DNA of 64,000 bases from Streptomyces avidinii. GTDB lineage: Bacteria > Actinomycetota > Actinomycetes > Streptomycetales > Streptomycetaceae. The position numbers and the translations under genes are program-made. The stretch covers positions 62,001 to 126,000 of the forward strand of contig NZ_BMVL01000011.1 in NCBI RefSeq assembly GCF_014650695.1, written 5' to 3'. Below are positions 18,080 through 25,894 of the stretch, in pieces. Numbering within the stretch: position 1 is the stretch's first letter; each line of letters opens with the position of its first letter. The notes under the pieces are model-generated. The model was given only the letters and a program-made list of their open reading frames with translations. It was not told the DNA's origin and did not search any database.

Positions 18080-18628
18080 GTGTATTTCGCCGCACTGCTC
18101 GCGCGCACCGAAGACGGGTGGGAAGCGAGCGACATGGAACTCGACGACGTCGAGTCCCTCAGTGATCTGATCGATCTCGCCCGGTCCGCCGCTGTCGACG
18201 ACGACACGGTGGTCGCCCTCATCGAGCAGGAGGACGCCTGGTTCGGCGTCGTCCGCGTGGACGGCGAGGAGGACCCGCGCTACTTCGTATCGAACGCCTC
18301 CGCGGCCGCCCGCAGCTCCTACGGCTCGATGCTGACCAAAGAGCTGCTGGGCAGCGACGAGGAGGACGACGAACTCGACGACCTGGACCTCGACGGCACC
18401 GAGGACGGCGAGGAGGATGCCGTCGCCGCGTTCACGGACGAGGACGCCGACGAGGACGAGGCGGGCGGGGCCGGCGCGGAGCCGGTACCGGCCGGTCCGC
18501 TCGGCGACCCGATGCTGCTGGACGACCTCGGGGTGACCAACAAACAACTGATGACCCTGGACGGGGACGCCCTCTCGGAGATCGCCGAGTCCCTCGGCGC
18601 CACCGAGGTCCTGGAGGCCGTCCGCTAG
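18080..18628 (+). CDS. tRNA adenosine deaminase-associated protein
   Basis: A 182-residue acidic protein from a GTG with GGGAGAG upstream. It begins YFAALLARTEDGWEASDMEL, has a central block EDAWFGVVRVDGEEDPRYF, then a run of Asp/Glu (about residues 95-130), and ends LTLDGDALSEIAESLGATEV-like. The family is named from its constant position beside tadA in actinobacteria; its own role is unknown. Its TAG overlaps the tadA GTG by one base (TAGTG), so the two are translationally coupled and probably act together. Confidence 0.88.
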   Translation: MYFAALLARTEDGWEASDMELDDVESLSDLIDLARSAAVDDDTVVALIEQEDAWFGVVRVDGEEDPRYFVSNASAAARSSYGSMLTKELLGSDEEDDELDDLDLDGTEDGEEDAVAAFTDEDADEDEAGGAGAEPVPAGPLGDPMLLDDLGVTNKQLMTLDGDALSEIAESLGATEVLEAVR

Positions 18629-19107
18629 TGCTCCCTGCGAACACCGACGATCCCGTACGGGATCCGTGGCGGGACTCCATGCGCCTGGCGCTCCAGGAGG
18701 CCGCCCGGGCGGTGCCGGCCGGCGATGTGCCGGTCGGCGCCGTCGTGCTGGGCCCGGACGGCAAGGTCCTCGCCACCGGGTACAACGAACGCGAGGCGAC
18801 CGGCGACCCCACGGCGCACGCGGAGGTACTGGCGCTGCGCCGGGCGGCCGCCGCGGTCGGGGAGTGGCGGCTGCCGGGGTGCACCCTCGTGGTGACCCTG
18901 GAGCCGTGCGTGATGTGCGCGGGCGCGCTCGTGCAGTCGCGCGTCGCCCGGGTCGTCTTCGGCGCGGACGACGAGAAGGCGGGCGCCGCGGGGTCGCTGT
19001 GGGACCTCGTACGCGACCGCAGGCTCAATCACCGCCCGGAGGTGGTCCGCGGTGTCCTCGCGCAGGAGTGCGCGAGGCAGCTGAAGGACTTCTTCCGCGA
19101 CCTCTGA
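18628..19107 (+). CDS. tadA: tRNA-specific adenosine deaminase
   Basis: Converts A34 of tRNA-Arg(ACG) to inosine, which that tRNA needs to read CGC and CGA; the substrate tRNA gene itself lies at 36849-36921. The 159-residue product shows the deaminase zinc site: AHAEVLAL (about residues 54-61, His ligand and proton-shuttle Glu) and LEPCVMCAGAL (about residues 88-98, two Cys ligands). The C-terminus ECARQLKDFFRDL is typical. The GTG start is fixed by overlap with the upstream partner gene. Confidence 0.95.
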   Translation: MLPANTDDPVRDPWRDSMRLALQEAARAVPAGDVPVGAVVLGPDGKVLATGYNEREATGDPTAHAEVLALRRAAAAVGEWRLPGCTLVVTLEPCVMCAGALVQSRVARVVFGADDEKAGAAGSLWDLVRDRRLNHRPEVVRGVLAQECARQLKDFFRDL

Positions 19108-19241
19108 CCGGCCGGACCGGGCTCGGGAAAGCCCTGCGCACGGCACCTGCGAGGCCCCGGGAGACGCCCCGGAGACGCCCCGGGGACGCCCCGGGGACGC
19201 CGATTTCGGCGGATGGGGGTCCTTAGGCTAGGATCCATCTC

Positions 19242-19326
19242 GGTAGTGTGTCCGAGTGGCCGAAGGAGCTCGCCTCGAAAGCGAGTATGGGGCAACCCAT
19301 CGGGGGTTCAAATCCCTCCACTACCG
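19242..19326 (+). tRNA. tRNA-Ser(CGA)
   Basis: An 85-nt cloverleaf with arms GGTAGTG/CACTACC, anticodon loop CTCGAAA (anticodon CGA), a long variable arm ATGGGGCAACCCAT and T-loop TTCAAATC. CCA is not encoded (GCTTC follows). Confidence 0.95.
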
Positions 19327-19333
19327 CTTCGAT

Positions 19334-19367
19334 CGAGAGCCCCGCCCCGCAAGGGTCGGGGCTCTCG
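19334..19367 (+). terminator. tRNA-Ser(CGA) terminator
   Basis: CGAGAGCCCCG pairs with CGGGGCTCTCG and is followed by GCGTTTT, 8 bases beyond the tRNA. Confidence 0.8.
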
Positions 19368-19401
19368 GCGTTTTCCGATCCTCTCTCCGGAGGACACCCG
19401 C

Positions 19402-19725
19402 GTGACCGCCCGCCCCCTCGGCCGTTGTCACGGTATGACCAAGACCCAGCGCATGCTCGCCGCCATCGCCCTCGCGGGGGCCGCCGCGGGCCTCGCCGCT
19501 CCCGCCGCCTCGGCCGCCCCGATCTCCCCGCTCACCCTGCCGGACCTGCCGGCGGCCGCCCCGGGCATGCCGGCCGGGGCCCAGCCCACGTCCGTCCAGG
19601 AGATCGGGTCGCAGCTCAGCGCCGGTGCGAACCAGCTCAACGCGCTGATGGAGCTGCCCAACCAGCTGGCCCCGGTCATCGCACCCGTACAGCCGCTCAC
19701 GGACCTCGCCGGCGGCCTGGAGTAG
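19402..19725 (+). CDS. Small secreted protein
   Basis: A GTG at 19402 has GGAGGA eight bases upstream, whereas the in-frame ATG at 19435 has no ribosome site, so the longer 107-residue form is chosen. A signal peptide follows KTQRMLAAIALAGAAAGLAAPAASA, with probable cleavage after an A-S-A site. The mature part is about 70 residues, Pro/Ala/Leu-rich, with SVQEIGSQLSAGANQLNALM and a repeated LP..L.P..P pattern, no Cys and no domain that I recognise. Function unknown; small secreted proteins of this style are common in streptomycetes. Confidence 0.7.
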   Translation: MTARPLGRCHGMTKTQRMLAAIALAGAAAGLAAPAASAAPISPLTLPDLPAAAPGMPAGAQPTSVQEIGSQLSAGANQLNALMELPNQLAPVIAPVQPLTDLAGGLE

Positions 19726-19763
19726 CACCCCGGCCTCCGACGGGGGTCAGGGACAACGCGAGG

Positions 19764-19790
19764 AAGGTCCCGACCGACGGTCGGGACCTT
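19764..19790 (+). terminator. Hairpin terminator
   Basis: AAGGTCCCGACC-GAC-GGTCGGGACCTT is a perfect 12-bp stem 38 bases past the small secreted gene. Confidence 0.8.
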
Positions 19791-20104
19791 CGACGCACGG
19801 GACGGGGGAAGCGGCATCGGGGGGACAAAGCCACTTCCCCCGATGAGGACGGACCTGCCGGTCCGGGCCGCAGTCAGGGGGAAGCTCGCGGCTCGGACCC
19901 CGCAGTGAGGCCCTGTCCCTCACCCACCGGTTTCCTGCCAGAACCGGTGGGCTCACATCAATCCTGCGCCCGCCGCAACCCACCGCGCCACGGCAAAGGA
20001 CCCGGAGTACCGGGCCATTGGTCCTTAAAGGACAGGTGAGTGCCCAATCCTGACCGGTTAGACTCACCCGACTTGCAAGGACCGGTTGGGGAGGCCGCCC
20101 GCAC
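19791..20104. other. Intergenic region
   Basis: No gene seen on either strand. ACCGGTT occurs twice in the last 60 bases (near 20052 and 20083) around a possible -10 TAGACT (20059-20064), the likely promoter of the next small gene. Confidence 0.35.
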
Positions 20105-20266
20105 GTGGACACCAAGAAGCTCATCACGGGTGCCCTCACCGTGTTCGTCCTCTTCGTGATCATCACCCAGCCGAAGAGGGCTGCCGAGATCGTGGAAATA
20201 GGCTTCCAGGGGATATCGGATGCCGCATCCGGCATCGGCGAGTTCATGACCGAACTGGTGCGCTGA
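20105..20266 (+). CDS. Small single-pass membrane protein
   Basis: A 53-residue frame from a GTG: DTKKLITGALTVFVLFVIIT forms a membrane helix, followed by a short amphipathic tail PKRAAEIVEIGFQGISDAAS and GIGEFMTELVR. GGGGAGG lies upstream. A strong intrinsic terminator with a T-run follows at once, which supports real transcription. I recall close relatives next to sigF in other streptomycetes. Role unknown. Confidence 0.65.
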   Translation: MDTKKLITGALTVFVLFVIITQPKRAAEIVEIGFQGISDAASGIGEFMTELVR

Positions 20267-20297
20267 CCCGTACGCTGAAGCGGTTCCCGGACTTCCG

Positions 20298-20328
20298 GCC
20301 CCCCACTCCGACGGGTGGGGGGCTTTTT
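20298..20328 (+). terminator. Intrinsic terminator with T-run
   Basis: GCCCCCCAC pairs with GTGGGGGGC, followed by CTTTTT, a textbook form that is rare in this GC-rich genome. Confidence 0.85.
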
Positions 20329-20467
20329 GCATACCCACCAATGGGCATAATGCCCCGCTATGCCCAACTTGCCCTCAACACGGCGATATACGGTGCTTGC
20401 ACACAGTGCACATCTCTTGTGATGCTATGACCGCTTTTGATGGATGAGAGTTGACTGAAGGGGTGGC

Positions 20468-21376
20468 GTGACCGTGCCGGCCAGTACTGCGCCTCAAGTG
20501 CCACCCCAGCAGGACCCCCAGGTGCCGCCCCAGTCGGAACCCCAGCGGGAACACCGCCAGGAACCCCTCCAGGCGCCGCCCGAGGAGCCCCCGGTCGCAC
20601 CGAGACCCCCCAGCAGGGGTGCGGACACCCGGGCCCTCACCCAGGTCCTCTTCGGGCAGCTGAAGGACCTGGAGCCGGGCACCGGCGAGCACAGCCGGGT
20701 GCGCGGGGCCCTGATCGAGGCCAACCTCCCGCTCGTCCGGTACGCGGCCGCCCGCTTCCGCAGCCGCAACGAGCCGATGGAGGACGTGGTCCAGGTCGGC
20801 ACCATCGGCCTGATCAACGCCATCGACCGGTTCGACCCGGACCGCGGCGTGCAGTTCCCGACCTTCGCGATGCCGACCGTCGTCGGCGAGATCAAGCGGT
20901 ACTTCCGCGACAACGTCCGCACCGTCCACGTACCGCGCCGCCTCCACGAGCTGTGGGTCCAGGTCAACGCCGCCACCGAGGACCTCACGACCCTCCACGG
21001 CCGCACTCCGACCACCGCCGAGATCGCCGAGCGGCTGAGGATCACCGAGGACGAGGTGCTGTCCTGCATCGAGGCCGGGCGCAGCTACCACGCGACCTCA
21101 CTGGAGGCCGCCCAGGAGGGCGACGGCATGCCCGGGCTGCTGGACCGCCTCGGCTACGAGGACCCCGAGCTGGCCGGGGTCGAGCACCGCGACCTCGTCC
21201 GCCACCTCCTCGTACAGCTGCCCGAACGTGAGCAAAGGATCCTGCTCCTGCGGTACTACAACAATCTGACGCAGTCGCAGATCAGCGTGGAGCTCGGCGT
21301 CTCCCAGATGCACGTCTCCCGACTCCTCGCCCGGAGTTTCGCCCGACTGAGATCCGCAAACAGGATCGAGGCGTAA
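20468..21376 (+). CDS. sigF: SigB/SigF-family RNA polymerase sigma factor (SigF-like)
   Basis: A 302-residue sigma-70 of the stress/sporulation group. An unusual Pro/Gln-rich extension (about residues 1-50, with repeated PPQ and PPEEPP) precedes region 2 (LVRYAAARFRSRNEPMEDVVQVG, FPTFAMPTVVGEIKRYFRD), region 3 (VPRRLHELW ... RTPTTAEIAERL) and region 4 (LPEREQRILLLRYYNNLTQSQ, VSQMHVSRLL). The GTG follows AAGGGG. In S. coelicolor the sigF gene lies directly beside sigN, and the same order here plus the Pro-rich start supports the symbol. SigF there acts late in spore maturation. No anti-sigma gene adjoins, though an RsbW-like ATPase occurs at 57.5 kb. Confidence 0.85.
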   Translation: MTVPASTAPQVPPQQDPQVPPQSEPQREHRQEPLQAPPEEPPVAPRPPSRGADTRALTQVLFGQLKDLEPGTGEHSRVRGALIEANLPLVRYAAARFRSRNEPMEDVVQVGTIGLINAIDRFDPDRGVQFPTFAMPTVVGEIKRYFRDNVRTVHVPRRLHELWVQVNAATEDLTTLHGRTPTTAEIAERLRITEDEVLSCIEAGRSYHATSLEAAQEGDGMPGLLDRLGYEDPELAGVEHRDLVRHLLVQLPEREQRILLLRYYNNLTQSQISVELGVSQMHVSRLLARSFARLRSANRIEA

Positions 21377-21457
21377 CCGGAACGAGTGGAGATCATTCGC
21401 ACGTTTCCCGACAGATCGGACTGATCGACTCCTGACCTGCTCTGTCGCTGGAGATAT

Positions 21458-21491
21458 ATGTCGACATGGCGCTACAGCGCGTTGCCGACAT
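21458..21491 (+). promoter_or_regulatory. Nested inverted repeat upstream of sigN-like gene
   Basis: The outer arms ATGTCG and CGACAT enclose an inner GGCGCT-AC-AGCGC. The structure lies 115 bp before the sigN-like start and could be an operator or the sigF terminator. Inference. Confidence 0.4.
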
Positions 21492-21606
21492 GTGACATTC
21501 TGCGTGAACCGCGTTTGCCGCAGCCCCGCCTCCGGTATTCAGGTGGAGGCTGCGTTCCTCCGACGGGCGCGCCGTACGCGACCGTCCGCGACCTCAAGGG
21601 GGTGGC

Positions 21607-22458
21607 ATGTCCGTAGACCAGGGCAGCTCCAAGGTGCTCACGCTCGTCAAGAGCGTGCCTGCGCCGACAGCACCTGTAGCGTCCGACCGCTCGGAAGCCA
21701 TCGACACCCGCACCCTCTCCCGCTCCCTCTTCCAGCGACTTGCCGGCCTGGATGCGGACAGCCCCGACCGGGCGTACGTACGGGACACCCTGATCGAGCT
21801 GAACCTGCCCCTCGTGCGCTACGCGGCCGCCCGGTTCCGCAGCCGCAACGAGCCGATGGAGGACATCGTCCAGGTCGGCACCATCGGCCTGATCAAGGCG
21901 ATCGACCGCTTCGACTGCGAACGCGGCGTCGAGTTCCCGACGTTCGCGATGCCGACCGTCGTGGGCGAGATCAAGCGGTTCTTTCGGGACACCTCCTGGT
22001 CCGTCCGCGTCCCGCGCCGGCTCCAGGAACTGCGCCTGGCGCTGACCAAGGCCAGCGACGAGCTCGCCCAGAAACTGGACCGCTCGCCGACCGTGCCGGA
22101 GCTCGCCGCCGTGCTCGGGGTCTCGGAGGAGGACGTGGTCGACGGTCTCGCCGTCGGCAACGCCTACACCGCCTCCTCGCTCGACTCGCCCTCCCCCGAG
22201 GACGAGGGCGGCGAGGGCTCCCTCGCGGACCGCCTCGGCTACGAGGACACCGCACTGGAGGGCGTCGAGTACCGCGAGTCCCTGAAGCCCCTGCTCGCCA
22301 AACTCCCGCCCCGGGAACGGCAGATCATCATGCTCCGGTTCTTCGCGAACATGACTCAGTCGCAGATCGGCGAGGAGGTCGGCATCTCCCAGATGCACGT
22401 CTCCCGGCTGCTGACCCGCACCCTGGCGCAGCTGCGCGTGGGCCTCATCGGGGAGTGA
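21607..22458 (+). CDS. sigN: SigB/SigF-family RNA polymerase sigma factor (SigN-like)
   Basis: A 283-residue paralogue of the gene 230 bp upstream: region 2 is almost identical (RYAAARFRSRNEPMEDIVQVG, then EFPTFAMPTVVGEIKRFFRD), while region 3 and the spacer SLDSPSPEDEGGEG differ. Region 4 reads LPPRERQIIMLRFFANMTQSQ and ends with the same SQMHVSRLL helix. The start lacks the Pro-rich extension. The paralogue pair probably arose by tandem duplication. In S. coelicolor SigN works in aerial development; the symbol is assigned from order and similarity. A 14-codon gap separates it from the lipoprotein gene. Confidence 0.83.
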   Translation: MSVDQGSSKVLTLVKSVPAPTAPVASDRSEAIDTRTLSRSLFQRLAGLDADSPDRAYVRDTLIELNLPLVRYAAARFRSRNEPMEDIVQVGTIGLIKAIDRFDCERGVEFPTFAMPTVVGEIKRFFRDTSWSVRVPRRLQELRLALTKASDELAQKLDRSPTVPELAAVLGVSEEDVVDGLAVGNAYTASSLDSPSPEDEGGEGSLADRLGYEDTALEGVEYRESLKPLLAKLPPRERQIIMLRFFANMTQSQIGEEVGISQMHVSRLLTRTLAQLRVGLIGE

Positions 22459-22508
22459 TACGGCGCCTCGCGCTTCCCAATTGACGATGCGTCAGTAAAA
22501 CTGGCGCG

Positions 22509-23294
22509 ATGCGAAAGGGATCGCGAGCGGCCGCCACCACCCTCCTCGCCCTGTGCTGCACGGCCGCCGCCGGCCTCACCGGCTGCGGCGGCCCGGCCCG
22601 GGGCGGCTATGTCGCCGTGGGCGCCGCGGCCCCGGGCCCCGAGCGGGGCGCGGGGGAGAACGTGGCGCCGCGGGGTCAGGTGGAGTTCCAGCAGCTCGGC
22701 GGCCCGGACCCGGCGGGCGGATCCTCCGCGTCCGCGGAGTCCTCCGATACGACGTCCGGTCCCGCGGGATCCGGGACCCCGGGCGGCTCCGCCCCGGGCG
22801 GAGCAACGACCACCGCCCCCGGCGGCTCCGGGAACACTTCCGGCGCCCCCACCGGGCCGGGCAGCACCCCACCGTCCCCCGGCACTCCGGGCGCGCCCAC
22901 ACCGCCCGGCGGGCCGACCCCGCCGGGCGCGCCGACGAGCCCGCCCGCCGGACCGGGCACGACTCCGCCGGGCCCGCCGGCGTCCACGCCGGCCCTGCTG
23001 ACGCTGTCCGCGCCGGTCCGGTCGGCCGCGGCCGACCGCTGGTGCGAGCGGGTCACCGTGACCTTCACCAACACCGGGAGCACTGCGGCCCGTGCGGGCA
23101 CGGTCACCTTCGCAACCCACATCATCGGCGCACTCGGGATCGACTGGGCCACGATCAGCACGAGCCAGCCCCTGCCGGCGCCTCTGGCGGGCGGGGCCGC
23201 GAAGACGCAGACCTACACGGTGTGCGTGGAGTCCTGGCGGGTGCCGCTGGGCATGCATGTGGACACCCGGAAGGTCACCGCCACCTGGAGCTGA
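22509..23294 (+). CDS. Putative lipoprotein with Gly/Pro/Thr-rich stalk
   Basis: A 261-residue protein. A signal sequence (residues 1-25) ends in the lipobox LTGC, so the Cys should be lipidated and anchor it to the outer face of the membrane. A long Gly/Pro/Ser/Thr stretch (about residues 70-160) with many PGG, TPP and GAP units follows, then a compact C-terminal domain of about 95 residues with paired Cys (RWCERVTVTFTNTGSTAARA, YTVCVESWRVPLG) that looks like a beta-sandwich. It starts 51 bp after sigN and may be in its regulon. No enzyme motif seen. Confidence 0.78.
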   Translation: MRKGSRAAATTLLALCCTAAAGLTGCGGPARGGYVAVGAAAPGPERGAGENVAPRGQVEFQQLGGPDPAGGSSASAESSDTTSGPAGSGTPGGSAPGGATTTAPGGSGNTSGAPTGPGSTPPSPGTPGAPTPPGGPTPPGAPTSPPAGPGTTPPGPPASTPALLTLSAPVRSAAADRWCERVTVTFTNTGSTAARAGTVTFATHIIGALGIDWATISTSQPLPAPLAGGAAKTQTYTVCVESWRVPLGMHVDTRKVTATWS

Positions 23295-23313
23295 GCCGCC
23301 TGCGGCGCGGGGT

Positions 23314-23378
23314 CCGGTCGGGGGCCGGTCGGGGGCCGGTCGGAGGCCGGTCAGAGGCCGGTCGGAGGCCGGTCGGGG
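23314..23378. repeat. Six-copy 11-bp tandem repeat
   Basis: Units CCGGTCGGGGG, CCGGTCGGGGG, CCGGTCGGAGG, CCGGTCAGAGG, CCGGTCGGAGG and a partial sixth lie between two convergent genes. Copy number may vary between strains. Confidence 0.9.
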
Positions 23379-23404
23379 CAGGCCCACCCGGGCGACCTAG
23401 ACCG

Positions 23405-23650
23405 TCAGCGCAGGACAGCCCAGGCGACCACTCCGACGACGAGCACGAGGGCGAGGGCCAGCCCCACCTTCACGGCCGGGTTCGAGGACCCGGACCGCCC
23501 CTGCTGCTGCTCGGCGCGGCGCTGCTGACGGGATCCGGGACCCGCCTGGCGGGCCGGCGCGGCCTCCTCGACGAAGGCCCGGAACATCTGCGTGCTGCCC
23601 GCGGGGTCGTAGTTGCCCTCGGGGACCTGTGAGTTGTGGTTGTCAGCCAT
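23405..23650 (-). CDS. Small tail-anchored membrane protein
   Basis: An 81-residue protein from the ATG at 23650. The N-terminal half is soluble (QVPEGNYDPAGSTQMFRAFV), followed by an Arg/Gln-rich linker RQQRRAEQQQGRSG and one C-terminal helix VKVGLALALVLVVGVVAWAVL. The product would face the cytosol with only its tail in the membrane. Related short proteins occur widely in streptomycetes; no function is known to me. It is divergent from the MarR gene with about 115 bp between starts. Confidence 0.7.
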   Translation of the reverse strand: MADNHNSQVPEGNYDPAGSTQMFRAFVEEAAPARQAGPGSRQQRRAEQQQGRSGSSNPAVKVGLALALVLVVGVVAWAVLR

Positions 23651-23706
23651 GGAGCAGGACCCTAGCCGGTTTTCCGATTCCTTTACCGCCCCACCCCCGG
23701 ATTCAT

Positions 23707-23748
23707 TTGCCTGTAGCAACCATTCGCTTCTATGGTTGCCTCAAGCAA
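23707..23748 (+). promoter_or_regulatory. Paired MarR-type operators
   Basis: TTGC-N5-GCAA occurs twice, at 23707-23719 and 23736-23748. The inner halves also form GCAACCAT...ATGGTTGC (23716-23723 and 23732-23739). The cluster ends 17 bases before the marR GTG, where an autorepressor should bind. Confidence 0.65.
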
Positions 23749-23765
23749 CAAGATGGGGGAACCCG

Positions 23766-24254
23766 GTGACCGTGCAGACCGCACCCACGACTGAGCGCAC
23801 TCCGGCCACGTCGGCCATCGCGACCACCTCCTCGGCCGCTCCCGGTACTCCGTACGCGGAGCTGGCCCGCCAGCTCACCGGAATCGGCGCGGTCAAGCGC
23901 GAGCTCGCCCGGAACCTGCCCCCGGACTGCCCGCCCGGCGCCGCCGCCGTCCTGACCGTGCTCGACCGGCACGGGGAGATGCGCCTGAGCCGGCTGGCCG
24001 AGTTCATGGCGGTCGACATCTCGGTGACCAGCCGGCACGTCACGCACATCGCCGACCGCGGCTGGATCGAGCGGGAGATCGACCCCGTCGACGGACGCTG
24101 CCGGATCCTGCGGCTCACCCCGGCCGGACGGGCGCTCCTCACCGAGCTCGGCGCCCGCTACACGGCCTCGCTGGAAAGAGCCCTCCACGGCTGGTCCCCC
24201 CAGGACATCGACGTACTCAACACCCTGCTGGCCCGACTCCGATCGAGCTTCTAG
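23766..24254 (+). CDS. MarR-family transcriptional regulator
   Basis: A 162-residue winged-helix repressor from a GTG with GGGGGAA upstream. The recognition helix region reads LSRLAEFMAVDISVTSRHVTHI (about residues 76-97) and the wing IEREIDPVDGRCRILRLTPAG (about residues 102-122). A long disordered start (residues 1-35) is rich in Thr/Ala/Ser. It overlaps a control region with two TTGC-N5-GCAA sites and is followed 14 bp later by an MFS exporter, the usual arrangement in which a drug or metabolite releases MarR and induces the pump. Confidence 0.9.
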   Translation: MTVQTAPTTERTPATSAIATTSSAAPGTPYAELARQLTGIGAVKRELARNLPPDCPPGAAAVLTVLDRHGEMRLSRLAEFMAVDISVTSRHVTHIADRGWIEREIDPVDGRCRILRLTPAGRALLTELGARYTASLERALHGWSPQDIDVLNTLLARLRSSF

Positions 24255-24268
24255 AGGTAAGGAAAGAC

Positions 24269-25894
24269 ATGGCCCAGTCGGAGACGACAACCGACACCCC
24301 ACCCGCGTCCACGGACACCTCCGTGACCATGACCCACCCCCAGATCATGAAGGCGCTGTCCGGGCTGATGCTCGGCATGTTCGTGGCGATCCTCTCGTCC
24401 ACGATCGTCTCGAACGCCCTGCCCCAGATCATCAGCGACCTCGGCGGCACCCAGTCCTCGTACACCTGGGTGGTCACCGCCGCCCTGCTGTCGATGACGG
24501 CCGCCACCCCGCTGTGGGGCAAGCTGTCGGACCTCTTCAGCAAGAAGCTGCTGGTCCAGATATCCCTCGTGATCTACGTCCTCGGCTCCGTGGTCGCGGG
24601 CATGTCCCAGAACACCGGCACCCTGATCGCCTGCCGCGTGGTCCAGGGCATCGGCGTCGGCGGCCTGTCGGCGCTGGCGCAGATCGTGATGGCCGCGATG
24701 ATCTCCCCGCGCGAGCGCGGCCGGTACAGCGGCTACCTCGGTGCGGTCTTCGCCGTCGCCACCGTCGGCGGCCCGCTGCTGGGCGGTGTCATCACCGACA
24801 CCGAGTGGCTGGGCTGGCGCTGGTGCTTCTACGTCGGCGTGCCGTTCGCGATCATCGCCCTGATCGTGCTCCAGCGCACCCTGCACCTCCCGGTCGTGCG
24901 CCGCGACGTCAAGGTGGACTGGCTGGGCGCCTTCCTGATCAGCGGCGCCGTCTCGCTGCTGCTGATCTGGGTCACGCAGGCCGGCGACTCCTACGAGTGG
25001 ATCTCCTGGCAGACCTGGGCGATGACGGGCGGCGCGCTCGTGCTCGGCCTGCTCTTCATCCTGGTCGAGTCCCGCGCGAGCGACCCGATCATCCCGCTGA
25101 GGCTGTTCCGCAACAAGACCATCAGCCTGGCCTCGGCGGCCTCCCTGTTCGTGGGCATCGCGATGTTCTCGGGCACCGTGTTTTTCAGCCAGTTCTTCCA
25201 GTTGGCCCGCGGTGAGTCCCCGACGATGTCCGGAATCCTCACGATTCCGATGATCGCCGGCCTCTTCGTCTCCTCCACCCTTTCCGGTCAGGTGATCACC
25301 AAGACCGGCAGGTGGAAGGCCTGGCTCGTCTCCGGCGGCGTCCTGCTGACGGCCGGCCTGGGTCTGCTCGGCACCCTCCGCTACGACACCCCCTACTGGC
25401 ACATCGCGATCTACATGGCGGTGACCGGCCTCGGTCTCGGCATGATGATGCAGAACCTGGTCCTCGCCACCCAGAACCAGGTGGCCCCCGAGGACCTGGG
25501 CGCCGCCAGCTCGGTCGTCACCTTCTTCCGCTCCCTCGGCGGCGCCATGGGCGTCTCCGCGCTGGGCGCGGTCATGGCCAACCGGGTCACCCACTACGTC
25601 CAGGACGGCCTCGCCGCCCTCGGGCCGAAGGCCGCGGCCCTGGGCCACGGCGGCACCGCCGGGGGCGGTATCCCCGACCTGGACAAGCTGCCCGCGCCGT
25701 TCCGCGAGGTCATCGAGTCCGCGTACGGGCACGGCGTCGGCGACGTCTTCCTCTACGCCGCCCCGTTCGCGCTGCTCGGACTGGTGCTGGTGGTGTTCAT
25801 CAAGGAGGTCGCCCTGCAGTCGAAGCCGGCGGCCCACGCCCCGGCCGCGGCCTCGAACGAGGCGGCCCCCGCGGAGGCCGTCGTCAAGGCTTAG
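24269..25894 (+). CDS. MFS drug exporter, DHA2 (EmrB/QacA) family
   Basis: A 541-residue proton-driven exporter with about 14 membrane helices. Early helices hold FVAILSSTIVSNALPQI and PLWGKLSDLFSKK (motif A region, about residues 73-85). Motif C appears as AVFAVATVGGPLLGG (about residues 154-168). The C-terminal tail is cytosolic, Ala/Pro-rich. GAGGTAAGGA precedes the ATG. It is the second gene of the marR operon, so it probably exports the compound that MarR senses; substrate unknown. Its end overlaps the end of the convergent tetR gene by four bases. Confidence 0.93.
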   Translation: MAQSETTTDTPPASTDTSVTMTHPQIMKALSGLMLGMFVAILSSTIVSNALPQIISDLGGTQSSYTWVVTAALLSMTAATPLWGKLSDLFSKKLLVQISLVIYVLGSVVAGMSQNTGTLIACRVVQGIGVGGLSALAQIVMAAMISPRERGRYSGYLGAVFAVATVGGPLLGGVITDTEWLGWRWCFYVGVPFAIIALIVLQRTLHLPVVRRDVKVDWLGAFLISGAVSLLLIWVTQAGDSYEWISWQTWAMTGGALVLGLLFILVESRASDPIIPLRLFRNKTISLASAASLFVGIAMFSGTVFFSQFFQLARGESPTMSGILTIPMIAGLFVSSTLSGQVITKTGRWKAWLVSGGVLLTAGLGLLGTLRYDTPYWHIAIYMAVTGLGLGMMMQNLVLATQNQVAPEDLGAASSVVTFFRSLGGAMGVSALGAVMANRVTHYVQDGLAALGPKAAALGHGGTAGGGIPDLDKLPAPFREVIESAYGHGVGDVFLYAAPFALLGLVLVVFIKEVALQSKPAAHAPAAASNEAAPAEAVVKA

